Source: Gymnothorax reevesii (taxonomy: Eukaryota; Chordata; Actinopteri; Anguilliformes; Muraenidae). Taken from it: a stretch of DNA of 64,000 bases. Made by a program: the position numbers and the translations under genes. The notes beneath the pieces are model-generated. The model was given only the letters and a program-made list of their open reading frames with translations. It did no database searches and had not been told where the DNA came from. Where the stretch lies: the NCBI GenBank assembly GCA_029721435.1, contig CM056583.1, forward strand, positions 90,568,120 through 90,632,119. Direction: 5' to 3'. Positions 30,669-41,500 of the stretch are shown here, piece after piece (position 1 is the first letter of the stretch; each line of letters begins with the position of its first letter).

Positions 30669-31640
30669 ATGGAGACACCAGCGGTGGCTGAAATTAAGAG
30701 GGTTGTTGCCAGCCAGCAAGATATGTTGGCTGGCTTCACTAAAGGGCTTTCAGGCTTGGGCAATCAGCAATCGGAGCTAGTTGAGAGACTCCGCTTTCAA
30801 GAGGACTCGATTCAGAATCAGGAGAGTATTAACTTGACTGAGAGTATTAAGTCTCTGGCTACACAAGTTTCACAAGAAGTTGCAGAAGCACCATCCATAC
30901 ATCCTCCCCGAGAACCTAAGTTGCCCCAAAAATATAGTGGCGAGGCCGGAAAATGTAAGGATTTCGTCGCCCTGTGTGAAATATTTTATAATAAGGCTGA
31001 GCCGTCACGATTCGTTAATGAGGATTCTCGGGTTGCATTTATATTATCCCTGTTGGCTGGCACAGCACTCACTTGGGTCGGCCCACTAATCAGATCTAAT
31101 TCACCGGTCGTAGATTCTGTGGAGGCCCTCATTAGGGAGATGGTGTCTGTATTCGATCAAGACAATTGTGGTCAGGACGCAGCTACGTGTTTGATGCACC
31201 TTAAACAGGGCAAAGAAAGCGCAGCTGAGTTCTCTATTGCTTTTCGTTCTCTGGCCACAGAGACAGGCTGGCCAGAGGCTCCTCTGATGACCGTATTCAG
31301 TCATGCCCTTACTGAGGAGGTAAAGGACGCGCTGGCTATTTTAGAACCCTGTTCGACTCTAGACTCTTTAGTTCATATGGCTGTGCGAATTGACAACCGC
31401 ATATGCAACAGGGAGAAGCTAATAGATTACCGCTAACTGACAATGGGGATAAAGTTGCTAGTGGCGAGTGTGCGCCTCCTATTCCACCCACTAAAGATTC
31501 TACTCCAGTTGGGCCCATACAAGTTGATGGTTCATTTGACCGTTGGACTAAGAGACCTATTCACAGTGGAGTAATCTGCTTTAATTGTAATAAGCTGGGT
31601 CATATCCTTCCACTTTGTCCTAAGGTTCAGGGAAACTGAA
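30669..31640 (+). pseudogene. Sushi-type Ty3/gypsy Gag, one frameshift
   Basis: Starts METPAVAEIKRVV. The 250-residue N-terminal part holds the capsid-like retrotransposon Gag domain: PREPKLPQKYSGEAGKCKDF, FILSLLAGTALTW, then SAAEFSIAFRSLATETGW and MAVRIDNRI. After a stop and frameshift near 31,420 the other frame continues to a CCHC zinc knuckle, CFNCNKLGHILPLC (about 31,578-31,619). This is the architecture of fish sushi elements and of the mammalian RTL/PEG10/LDOC1 genes derived from them. It packages element RNA in virus-like particles. The frameshift shows this copy is decaying. Confidence 0.88.
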
Positions 31641-31649
31641 AAACCCTCT

Positions 31650-32100
31650 AGCGATTCAGGGGGCGCTAGAGGGGCAGACCCAATTTCCCTTCCGAACACT
31701 AATCCCTGTGGAACTTACTGAGGGGAGCAAGAGAATTACCATTAAAGCGTTCGTGGACTCAGGCGCAGTTGATTGTTTCATGGATATTAAGTGGGCTAGG
31801 AAGCGCTCCATTCCCACTGTTATGCTTTCACAATCACGCTCTTTAAGAATTTTGGACGGTCTCCCGCTGGGAATGGGAGTTATAACCAAAGTTTCTGAAC
31901 CACTACACATGTTCATTTCTTTTGGTGGCCACTCTGAGGAGGTTTGGTTTTTTATTATCAGTTCCCCTACTTTTCCCATTGTTTTAGGGCATTCATGGTT
32001 ACGGGAACATAAACCTTGTATCAGTTTGGGGGAACAGAATAATCCTATCGTCCTCTGGGGTACCAAGTGTATCTCATTTTTCTTCTCTCACTGCTTCTTC
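31650..32100 (+). pseudogene. Sushi-type gypsy aspartic protease region
   Basis: Contains the catalytic AFVDSGAVDCFMD (DSG motif) at about 31,750, then PLGMGVITKVSEPL and FFIISSPTFPIVLGHSWL, the flap and psi-loop ILG-like region of retroviral-type proteases (here VLG). It is open in its own frame and cut off near 32,100 by a LINE. It would cleave Gag-Pol in an active element. Confidence 0.85.
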
Positions 32101-32815
32101 TCAGTGTCTGAATGCCCTGGATACCATTTATCATGGCGCACTGAGGTTCATTACAGGTCTTAGAGCTCAAACTCATCACTGTCTTTTAAATACTCAAGTA
32201 GGTTGGTCTGGTCTTTTTATTTGCGGACTAAAACACTGGTATTGTTTTATTTATAAATGTATTTTAGGTCTGCTTCCTCCATACCTGCTGATGTATCTCT
32301 GTTGGAATAAATCCAGTAATTACAGTTTCCGATACCAGGATCTGCTGTCGTTGTGCGTCCCAAAAGTTAGAATTGAACTGGGAAAGAAAGCTTTTAGGTT
32401 TTCTGCTCCCACTGCCTGGAATACTTTACAGAAGGAGACAAAGCTAATGGAACTGGTCTCTTTTAACACATTCAAAGTAATTTTACATAAATGGGAAAAG
32501 ACAAATTCAGGATGTAGATGTTTTTGATTTAGGTTCTGTTTTGAGATGTTCTTAAGGAACATTGACGTCACACCTTTTGGTGGTGTTTTATGTGTATGTT
32601 GTTATCCATTGTTTTATGTCTGGTCTTTTTGTCCTTTATTGTGTTTTATGGATATTTTATGGCATAATTTGGATGTATGGATGTAATTTTATTATTTTGT
32701 GTACCTTCTGCTGCTGCTGTCATCTTGGCCAGGACACTCTTGGAAAAGAGATTTTTAATCTCAATGAGTCTGTTTTTTCCTGGTTAAATAAAGGTTATGA
32801 TGATGATGATGGTTG
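32100..32815 (+). mobile_element. 5'-truncated LINE (L2/CR1-like) inserted in the gypsy element
   Basis: Encodes the LINE C-terminus: LDTIYHGALRFITGLRAQTH, HCLLNTQVGWSGL, LGLLPPYLLMYL, then (32,291-32,527) LLSLCVPKVRIELGKKAFRF and SAPTAWNTLQ. The 3' end reads CCTGGTTAAATAAAGGTTA followed by (GAT)n. The same family is at 53,067. It separates the gypsy protease from the RT, so it is a later, 5'-truncated retroposition. Confidence 0.85.
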
Positions 32816-33182
32816 AGCTAATGGGACTTAGTGGGAGCCACCCTGAACTTTAACTGGCCTTCTAATGTTCCCAGGGATTATGCTGATCTCGCCGAAGTGT
32901 TTAGTAAGCAACGAGCATCGAAGTTACCTCCTCATCGTCCGTACGACTGCGAGATCAATCTCTATCCTGGGACAACTCTGCCTAGGGTTTGCTATATTCG
33001 CTGTCAGGATCTGAGCGTAAGGCCATGCGAGAATATATTCAGGAGGCTCTCGCCAATGGTTTTATTCGGCCGTCCACGTCCCCTGCCAGATTGGGATTTT
33101 TTTTGTGGGGAGAAAGCATGGCAGTTTGAGACCCTGTATTGATTAGAGGGGCTTGAATAAAATCACCACTAAAAACCGATAC
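32816..33182 (+). pseudogene. Sushi-type gypsy RT, N-terminal segment
   Basis: Encodes [20 protein letters not shown], then [20 protein letters not shown] and, after a shift, [20 protein letters not shown] and [11 protein letters not shown], the classic start of Ty3/gypsy RT. It stops in the KNRYP region, where a solo LTR is inserted; the frame resumes at 33,654. Confidence 0.88.
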
Positions 33183-33653
33183 TGTTATGTATGATAATTT
33201 TTTGTACAGCTTTATATTACATTTGTAAATGAAGATTTGTTACATGCTGTTTTGCTGCCTTGCTGGTCAGCTATATTTATTTTGTTCATTGGCACCATCT
33301 GGTGGCGTATTTGTAAAATCATTAAGAAAAGTCTAGTAATTTCTAGAAGCTTCTGGCACTTTCCTGCTTGGAGGGGGCGGGATTTCCCTAGAATCCTGTG
33401 GATCTTTCTGGAAGGTTACTAGACTATATAAAGGCTGTGATTTTAAGCACGAGAGGGACAGACAATAAAGAGAGAGACAGCAGAAGAGAGCAGACCAGAG
33501 TTTTGTTTTGGTAACAGTTAAATAGTGGCAGAGTGTTATTAGAGAATTTAAATAGTGGATAAACTTTTGTACAACTTTTTTTATTAAAGAATAAATTTGT
33601 TTTAGTTGTACTTTCCAGTTTTCTTTGTTGTGATTTTTTTCCAAGTCATAACA
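33183..33653 (+). mobile_element. Solo LTR of the Gmr1-like family, with ATAC duplication
   Basis: A 471-bp LTR from TGTTATGTATGATAATTTTT to CAAGTCATAACA, flanked by ATAC on both sides (33,179-33,182 and 33,654-33,657). It is about 95 percent identical to the LTRs of the element at 37,823-42,907, but in the opposite orientation. It contains a TATATAAAGG promoter-like box near 33,426 and AATAAA signals. It arose by LTR-LTR recombination after insertion into the sushi RT. Confidence 0.95.
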
Positions 33654-34290
33654 ATACCCAATTCCGTTAATGAATTCCGCGTTTGAACGTCTGCCGGAGG
33701 CGTAATTTTTTTACGATGCTAGATCTTCGTGATGCTTATAAATTGATTCGCATTCGGGAGGGGGACGAATGGAAAACTGCATTTAACACGCATGACGGGC
33801 ACAACGAATATTTGGTCTGACCTTTCAGGCTGGTTAACGTCCCCTTGGTGTTTCAGGCATTCGTCATTGAAGTGCTTCGAGAGATGTTGGAGAAATTCGT
33901 CTTTGTTTATCTTGACGACATTTTGATTTTTTCTTCAACACTTTCAGAGCACAAACAACACGTCAGACGTGTACTGGAAGCCCTGCTCAGTGCCAAACTT
34001 TTTGTTAAAGTCGAAAAATGTGTTTTTCAAGCCCAATCTGTCTCGTTCTTGGGCTTTATTGTTTCTAAGGGGTCGGTGCGGATGTATCCGTACAAGGTGG
34101 CTGCGGTCAAGAGTTGGCCTGCGCCTCAGTGTGAAGGAGGTTCAATGCTTTCTGGGCTTTGCGAATTTTTATCGGAGGTTTATCCATAATTTTAGTGCGG
34201 TTGCTGCCCCCATTATTGCGCTCCCCAAGAAGAATACCTCCTCAGCATTTTTTTGGTCTCCAGCAGCTCATGCTGCCTTTCAGGAATTAA
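33654..34290 (+). pseudogene. Sushi-type gypsy RT, catalytic segment
   Basis: Encodes [20 protein letters not shown] (catalytic Asp in motif A), then [12 protein letters not shown] (catalytic YLDD), then [14 protein letters not shown] and, after a frameshift near 34,130, [16 protein letters not shown]. The last block AAFQEL is interrupted at the TTAA where a piggyBac-type element lies. An early stop (near 33,820) and the shift make it inactive. Confidence 0.9.
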
Positions 34291-36119
34291 CCCCTTAAGC
34301 CCTGAGCCTCTTTTTTTAAAATGGCAAGCCCAAAATGAAATGAGAATAAATGAGTATATCTCTGCGACTGCTTGGTCCATTTGAATAATCTTGGTATCGT
34401 AATAAAGGTAAAACCATTTGGGATTTCATACCTGGTGTAAAAATCACTATATATGTCACTGAGTCAGAGTAAATGGAGATGGAACACAGTGTAAATGAAA
34501 GATCTCATTTTGCACCTAACAAATTTTTACTTCGATCCCTTGTAAATTTGTTGAGTTGCAGCCTGAAACCTCTAAAATTTCCAGCACAAAATGTCATTAT
34601 TATCTGTGCCAAAGTTTATTCTGATCAGGTCAATCAGAACAAAATTAGGGAGGCATGTCTAGGTGGCCTCTCCATTTTGGCAATTTAGGTACCTTGTGTT
34701 CCATTTCAGATTTCTTACATACCAAGCTGTAAAACCCATTAAATTTCACTTATATATCACTACAGGCATCCATTCCTACCAATTACAACATTTTTTAATT
34801 TTTAGAATTTAAAAAAAAATTATTTCTGCCAGTTTTGTTGCCTATACAATTTCCAATTCAAAGATAATAATAATACATACAATGAAAATTAAGTTTGACT
34901 CCACCGGAGCATATTTATTAAAAAACAAAACAAATAAGTAAAATGATAAATACAAAGGCAATGTGAAAATATGTAAAAAAAAAAAAAAAAAAAAAGAATA
35001 ACTAAAACCCCAGCGATTATTTGTAGAAGGCAATTATTATTTGTAGAACTGCGATAATTTCCAAAATAAATAAAAAATAAAAAAAGGTACCCCGATCAGG
35101 AATCGTACCTTCACAATTTCCTTTCAGCAGCGCAGCATTTTATCCAATAGGCTGCGCCAATCGAAACAGTCTATGGTGAAATTGCCCATTCAACGAATGG
35201 GTAAGGAAAATACGTGGGCTACTATACTGTTGTAGGCTCAGTATTTGTGCGGAATAGTGCAAAGATTCTGTCAGAAAACGACTGAAAATGAATGTTGAAT
35301 ATTTAGCGGATAATTATTCGGACAATACCTCAAACAAACTAGACTGCGTTTATATTGTCGCGCTATTCAAGAACATTCATTATGTACCATGGACTCAGTT
35401 TGACGCACTCGGAACGCGAGGCTGTAGCTCAGGCTCGGTTTCTGCCATTAAGGTTGTTTAGAGTTCGTTAGAATCATCAGGACTCATACAATCAAATTCG
35501 AACTGGCATAGTCTTACTGACAGCATCACAAGCCGATCTCAGAAAGAATAATACATTGCAAGGAAGCTGAATACTACGGAGCTGAGATATTTGAAGCAAC
35601 GCCCTGGGAAAGAACATGCTAGGATCCCGGCAGATCTAGTTTCGTTATAACACGAACACTTCGGGCTAACAATAGCAAGCGCAGATTTACCCTCGAGCAG
35701 TTTTTTTTATTGCAAAATATCAAAGGTAAGAATTTTTTTCTGCTCATCTCTAGACTGTAAAGTGTTTGCCTGCTGTTCTTTCAATGTGGTGTCGGTTTAA
35801 AATGTCAGGGCTCATATCGTTGCATTCTGTGGACTTTCCTCTTTTATTTGAGGTATCGTTTTTATGCGTAGCACGAATTCAGTAGAAATCCTGGCGATTC
35901 AGCACTGATATGATTTTATCCTGTGTTCTGCTGCATGCTTATTCACTTGCTTGGTGCTTGAATTGTGTTCGGTTGAGGTAAAAATGGTTTTCACGAGCTT
36001 TTGGACAAATTTCTTCGCGAAATGTGGATATGCCGCTTGAGAATGTCGCGATTTGAAAAAATGCTGTATTTATAATGCGTAATAACCATCCCCAGTACCG
36101 GAGTTCAGTTCTTAAGGGG
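34291..36119. mobile_element. piggyBac-type element, 1.83 kb, noncoding
   Basis: Flanked by TTAA on both sides (34,287-34,290 and 36,120-36,123) with ends CCCCTTAAGCCCTGAG and, inverted, CCCCTTAAGAACTG. TTAA target sites with CCC-starting ends define piggyBac elements. No transposase frame is present. The sushi gypsy frame rejoins exactly on removal (FQEL to KKRFSSEP). A related end occurs at 60,741-60,882. An A run (34,976-34,995) and a tRNA-like segment lie inside. Confidence 0.92.
35090..35168 (-). repeat. tRNA-like sequence (pseudo-tRNA or SINE head)
   Basis: The - strand has an A-box-like TGGCGCAGCCTATTGGATAA and a B-box-like GGTACGATTCC spaced as in a tRNA, with a partly pairable acceptor (GGTACC). 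The anticodon region does not fold cleanly. More likely a tRNA-derived repeat than a functional tRNA. It is preceded on the + strand by an A-rich tract. Confidence 0.5.
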
Positions 36120-36525
36120 TTAAAGAAACGTTTTAGCTCAGAGCCTATTTTGGTTTTGCCCGATCCCTCCCTCCCATTTGTTGTGGAGGTAGATGCTTCA
36201 GAGGTGGGCGTGGGTGCTATCTTGTCCCAGCGCCCTCGTTGGGATAATAAGCTTCACCAATGCGCATATTTCTCCCGGTCTTTGTCCTCTGCGGAACATA
36301 ATTATAGTATTGGTGACCGGGAGTTATTAGCAGTCAAGCTGGCGCTCGAGGAGTGACGCCACTGGTTGGAGGGAGCTGAGCACCCTTTTGTGGTATGGAC
36401 CGACCATAAAAACCTCCAATATATTCAGCAAACCAAGCGGCGTAATTCCCGGCAGGCGCGGTGGTTATTATTCTTTAACCATTTTGATTTTACCCTGACC
36501 TATTGTCCAGGCTCTAAATCAGGCT
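36120..36525 (+). pseudogene. Sushi-type gypsy RNase H
   Basis: Encodes [20 protein letters not shown], then [39 protein letters not shown], a stop, then [20 protein letters not shown] and [17 protein letters not shown]. This is the Ty3/gypsy RNase H with its D-E-D residues (VDAS, DRELLA, TDHKNL). The element ends abruptly here; the integrase and 3' LTR are missing. Confidence 0.9.
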
Positions 36526-36529
36526 GGAA

Positions 36530-37479
36530 ATCAATGTGAATGAACCTAACTCTGTGAGTGTCTGTACACAACTGCATTGCTGGCATATTTGTTAGTTCTG
36601 TCTTTGTAGATTGAATACAGTTGTCATCCTATTCCATGTAGTGCTCATATAGATGTCTACAGTAAAATTAGCTTTTATGCGATAATAATTTAAGGTGCCC
36701 GTTGATTTGCCAATATTTACAGTATTTTATGGAATCCTTACTGTAATTACAGGATTGGTATAAAAAGTGTAAATTCGAAGAAAAAAGTGTATATTAACAG
36801 CAAAAATTTGTAGGAGTAGAGCCATTTTAATGACTGTGGAGTTGCAGAAGTAAACAGAATAATTATTCCATATGAAACCATGCAAAAAGTCCCTATTGCT
36901 TGATAAAATAAATGCTAACCCCTCTTAAACAATTGGTAACTATAAGCAGAGGGAAGTTTAGATGAAGTAACAATTGAATGTAAATTATACAAACATGGAC
37001 AAGTGTTTCTCTTGTTGTGGCTAACTGAATTTCTTTAAGATGCAGGACAAAGTGAATATTTAAATGCTCTATTTGGTGGTAGTAATACATTGCAGAGAAA
37101 ACTACCAGTGATATCCTCCATGAGTATGAAGTAATAACTCCATTTGAATTTGTTAAATACACTGCTCAAAAATAATACTTTGTTCTTTACATAGTTGAAT
37201 GTGCTGACAACAAAATCACACAAAAATTATCAATGCCTCTTTGAACTTTTCCACAGAGAGCACTGCTGAAGATAAGTGATGAACTGGCCAGCTGGGGATT
37301 CAACTGTGGGGTTTCAGCTTAAAAGTTTACCTTCTAAAATAAATTTGGGGAAATACAGTTTGAAGTATTAATAAAAGACTAAATTCAAAAGGTGGACCAC
37401 CATATAATTAAAAAAGTCCACTAGTAACGTGATCACATATGACTTTGCGATTTCTACATTTATTTTTGAATAAGTCGAT
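36530..37479. other. Unassigned AT-rich sequence
   Basis: No reading frame or repeat recognised. It could be an upstream part of the retrovirus-like remnant, but no motif supports that. Confidence 0.3.
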
Positions 37480-37806
37480 AAAATAAAAGGATCTACCTTT
37501 ATGTGCTAGGAGCCCAAGTGAAAACTAATATTAGATATGTAGCCATTTTTGTGAATAAAAATCAAATTTTTTTTTTTGCGAATTGTAACATAGTCTAAAG
37601 TGACTCCACCCGGTTCTGCTGATGATGTGGGAAAATTTAAGAATGGTTGGGGCTAATAAGCCCTGACTGTGCATTTCCTCCATGCTTTAGGTGGAACCTT
37701 AGACTGAGGTGGATTGCTTAATCATAGTTCATTGAGAGGAAAAAATAAAAATGTATTCTCCATTGTGTAAAAGAAGTCTTATTTAATAATACTGCATGTC
37801 CTGGAC
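37480..37806 (-). repeat. Inverted duplicate of 53,990-54,320
   Basis: Read inversely, this segment matches 53,990-54,320 at roughly 90 percent (for example GGGGCTAATAAGCCCTGACT, ACAATGGAGAATACATTTTT, GACATGCAGTATTA). It continues, across the Gmr1-like insertion, into the pol remnant at 42,912. It is therefore part of one older element present twice in the window in opposite orientation. Confidence 0.88.
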
Positions 37807-37822
37807 TTAAGTGACCCCGCTA

Positions 37823-38288
37823 TGTTATGACTTGGAAAAATCACAACAAAGAAAACTGAAAAGTACAACTAAAACAAATTTATTCTTTAATAAAAAAGTT
37901 GTACAAAAAATGATCCACTATTTAAATTCTCTAATAACACTGCCACTATTTGACTGTTGCCAAAACAAAACTCTGGTCTGCTCTCTTCTGCTGTCTCTCT
38001 CTTTGTTGTCTGTCTCCGCTGTGCTTAAAATCACAGCCTTTTTATAGTCTAGCAACCTTCCAGAAAGATCCACAGGATTCTAGGGAAATCCCGCCCCCTC
38101 CAAGCAGGAAAGTGCCAGAAGCTTCTAGAAATTACTAGACTTTTCTTAATGATTTTACAAACACGCCACCAGATGGTGCCAATGAACAAAATAAATATAG
38201 CTGACCAGCAGGGCAGCAAAACAGCATGTAACAAATCTTCATTTACAAATGGAATATAAAGCTGTACAAAAAATTATCATACATAACA
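37823..38288 (-). mobile_element. 3' LTR of Gmr1-like element 1
   Basis: 466 bp, TG...CA ended on the - strand, next to a polypurine tract (AAAGAGGGGAGG on the - strand, 38,289-38,300). It differs from the 5' LTR by about three substitutions and a 2-bp indel. GCTA precedes it (37,819-37,822). Confidence 0.95.
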
Positions 38289-38555
38289 CCTCCCCTCTTT
38301 AAGAAAAGAAAGGTTTGCTAAAAGCTTTCTTTTGTTAAAATTAACACAGTTTTATAATCAGAACAATATTGAACTTTACACAAACGTATTATTGATCATG
38401 ATAACAATCATATACATAACAAACAGTGTAAGTCTCACAATTAAATAGAAAAGTAAAATTACGTTTTTCACAATCACGAAAAGAAATAAAATTACATGCG
38501 TGAAAGTGTATCTGGGATTACATTATCTTTTCCCCTGATGTGAGAAATGTCCAAA

Positions 38556-41500
38556 TCATACTCTTGCAAAAGTAAACTCCATCTCAGTAATCTTTGATTC
38601 TTCTGTGAGGGGATTGTGATCACTGAAGACCTTGATGGAAGTAGCTGAACAAGTCAAATAGACTTCAAAATGTTGTAAAGCCAAAACAAGTGCCAAACAT
38701 TCTTTTTCAATTGTTGAGTAGTTTTTCTGATGTTTGTCAAACTTTTTGGAAAAGTAACAAACAGGATGATCTACTCCATCAGTGTCTTCTTGCAGTAAAA
38801 CTGCACCTGCATCAATGTCACTGGCATCAACTGCCAACTTGAACTCCTTTTTGAAATTGGGAGATAAGAGAACTGGTGCATTTTTGAGAATCGCTTTCAG
38901 CTGGTCAAATGAATTTTGACATTTTTCATCCCAAACAAATTTTGCATTTTTCTTCAGTAAATTTGTCAAAGGTTCAGAGATGATAGAGAAATTTTTACAG
39001 AATTTTCTGTAGTAGCCAGCCATCCCTAGAAATCTCATGAGCTGTCTTTTAGTTGTTGGCTCAGGAAATTCAGTGATAACTTTGACTTTTGCATCAACTG
39101 GTTTGACTTGACCAGGTTCATTTTCTAAGGGGCAGTCACAATCTTCGGAATTTTCCAGTTCAACTGTATTTACCACATTGACTGGCTTTTGCTGTGTGTC
39201 TCTATCAATGTATTCTTTCAGCATGTTGATGTGACACATTTGTTTTTGTTTCCTCCTTCCAGGAGTTGAAATTATGTAATTTAGATCACTGACCTTTCTG
39301 AAGACAGTGTAAGGGCCGAAATATCGGGCTCTTAGAGGGTTTCCAGGAACTGGCAAAAGTGCAAGAACTTTGTCACCAGTTTTAAAACTTCTATCTTTTG
39401 AATGAAGGTCATATCTGGCTTTCATTTTGCCCTGAGCTTCTTTGAGATTAGACTTAGCAAAGTCACAGGCTTTAGAGAGACGATTACGGAAGTCAGAGAC
39501 ATACCGAAGCAAGTTCATTGGGACATCATCTTCAGCGAGCAACTTTTCCTTCAGTAGCTTCAGAGGTCCACGGACTGTATGCCCAAAAACGAGCTCAAAA
39601 GGACTGAACCCAAGAGACTCCTGAACAGCTTCACGGGCAGCAAACAGAAGAAGATGAACACCTTCATCCCAATCTTTCTCTATGTCAAGGCAGTAGGTCC
39701 TTATCATGTTCTTCAGGGTTTGATGGAACCTCTCCAAAGCACCTTGACTCTCAGGATGGTAAGCTGATGACCTGTATTGTTTTATACCAAGCTCATGCAT
39801 AACTTGTTGAAATATGCCAGACATGAAATTTGATCCTTGATCAGACTGAATAGACTTAGGAAGACCAACAAAGCAGAAAAACTTGGTAAGAGCCTTGATG
39901 ATAGTCTTCGCCTTGATATTACGAAGTGGAATTGCCTCAGGAAACCGAGTGGAAGCACACATGATAGTCAGTAAGTACTCACAACCAGACCTAGTCTTCG
40001 GCAATGGTCCAACACAGTCAATGATGATCCGACTGAAAGGTTCTTCAAAAGCGGGAATGGGCTTAAGTCGAGCCTTTGGAATATTTTGGTTCGGCTTCCC
40101 TACCATTTGACAAGTATGACAGGATTTGCAGTACTCCTGTACATCAGACCTCATAGAAGGCCAGAAGAAGTGGTTTCTGACACGTTGAAGGGTCTTCTTG
40201 ATACCCAAATGACCTGACATAGGATTGTCATGGGCCAGACTAAGAGTTTCTTGACGGTACGGCTTTGGAAGAACAATTTGATGGGTGATCATCCACTCTT
40301 CATCTGCAGGAACATCGGGTGGACGCCACTTTCTCATAAGCACACCATTTTTGTAGTAAAAAGAGACAGGAACTTGAGTAGCCTCTTGTTCACTTGCAGC
40401 CTGTGGTAGAAGATGCGCTAGATCACGAGCTTGTTGTTGCTCATGAATAAGTTGTTTACGAGACAAAATGTCATTAGAATGACCTGACAAGGACAAGTCT
40501 GAAGATTTCCCAGATATCTCAGGACTGGAAGGTTCCTGATGAAAAGACTGCCCAATGAAGGTGTCAGCCAGGTTAAAGTCCAGGTCAGCAACATCCTGAA
40601 TAGGCTTTTTGGCCATAGAACGAGTAACTGCACATGAAGGATAGAGGTCTGGAATTTCCTCCTCTATAGAGTCAGATTCTTGATGAATCAAAGGAGTGTC
40701 AGTTACAATAGGGTAGAGCACAACCTTATCCCCAGCAAGATCATTACCAAGAAGCAAATGAATGCCTTTGAAAGGAAGAGAAGACCTAACACCAACAGTG
40801 ACAGGTCCAGAGACCAAGTCTGATTTGAGATGAACATTATGGAGAGGTACACTTGTAAAACCACATTCTACTCCTTGAATAAGGACATTAGCCTGAGTAG
40901 ACGATTTGTCCGAGAAAGGCAGAATATCTGCAAGAATAAGAGATTGGGAAGACCCAGTATCCCTTAGAATTCGAACAGGAGCAGATGAGGAAAAATCATG
41001 TGAAAGTGAGACAGAACCATCAGTGATGAATGGCTCAAAACCCTCCATAACCGGATCAGACACAGAAGGTAGAAGATCAGGTGAACTGACCATTGATACA
41101 AGAGATTCTCTCTTTGTCAAAGCAGTTGGCTTGGTTTCTTCTCGTTGTTGTTTTTTCTTGAGAGCATAACACTCAGAAATAAGGTGACCTTGCTTTTTGC
41201 AGTAATGGCAAGACACAGAGGGTAAAGAATCAGAGGATTGCTTTTCACCGGAAGGTTTCCTCTCAGAAGTGGCCTTAGAATCATTAGAAGTGTTATTAGA
41301 AGAAGTCTTGGACTGAAACTTGCTTTGAAATTTAGAAAAAGTAGATTTTTGGACAAAAGAAGTCTTGTGAGTCAATGCATAACTATCAGCTAGGGTAGAA
41401 ACATCTTGCAAAGTAATGGCTTGTTTTTCTTCAAGGAAAGTCTTAATATCAGGCTGGACACACCTTTTGAATTCCTCAACCAGAATAAGTTGCCTCATTC

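Noticed and set aside
33237..33644. ORFs within the solo LTR
   Set aside because: LTR sequence; the same frames recur in all three LTR copies and show no protein features.
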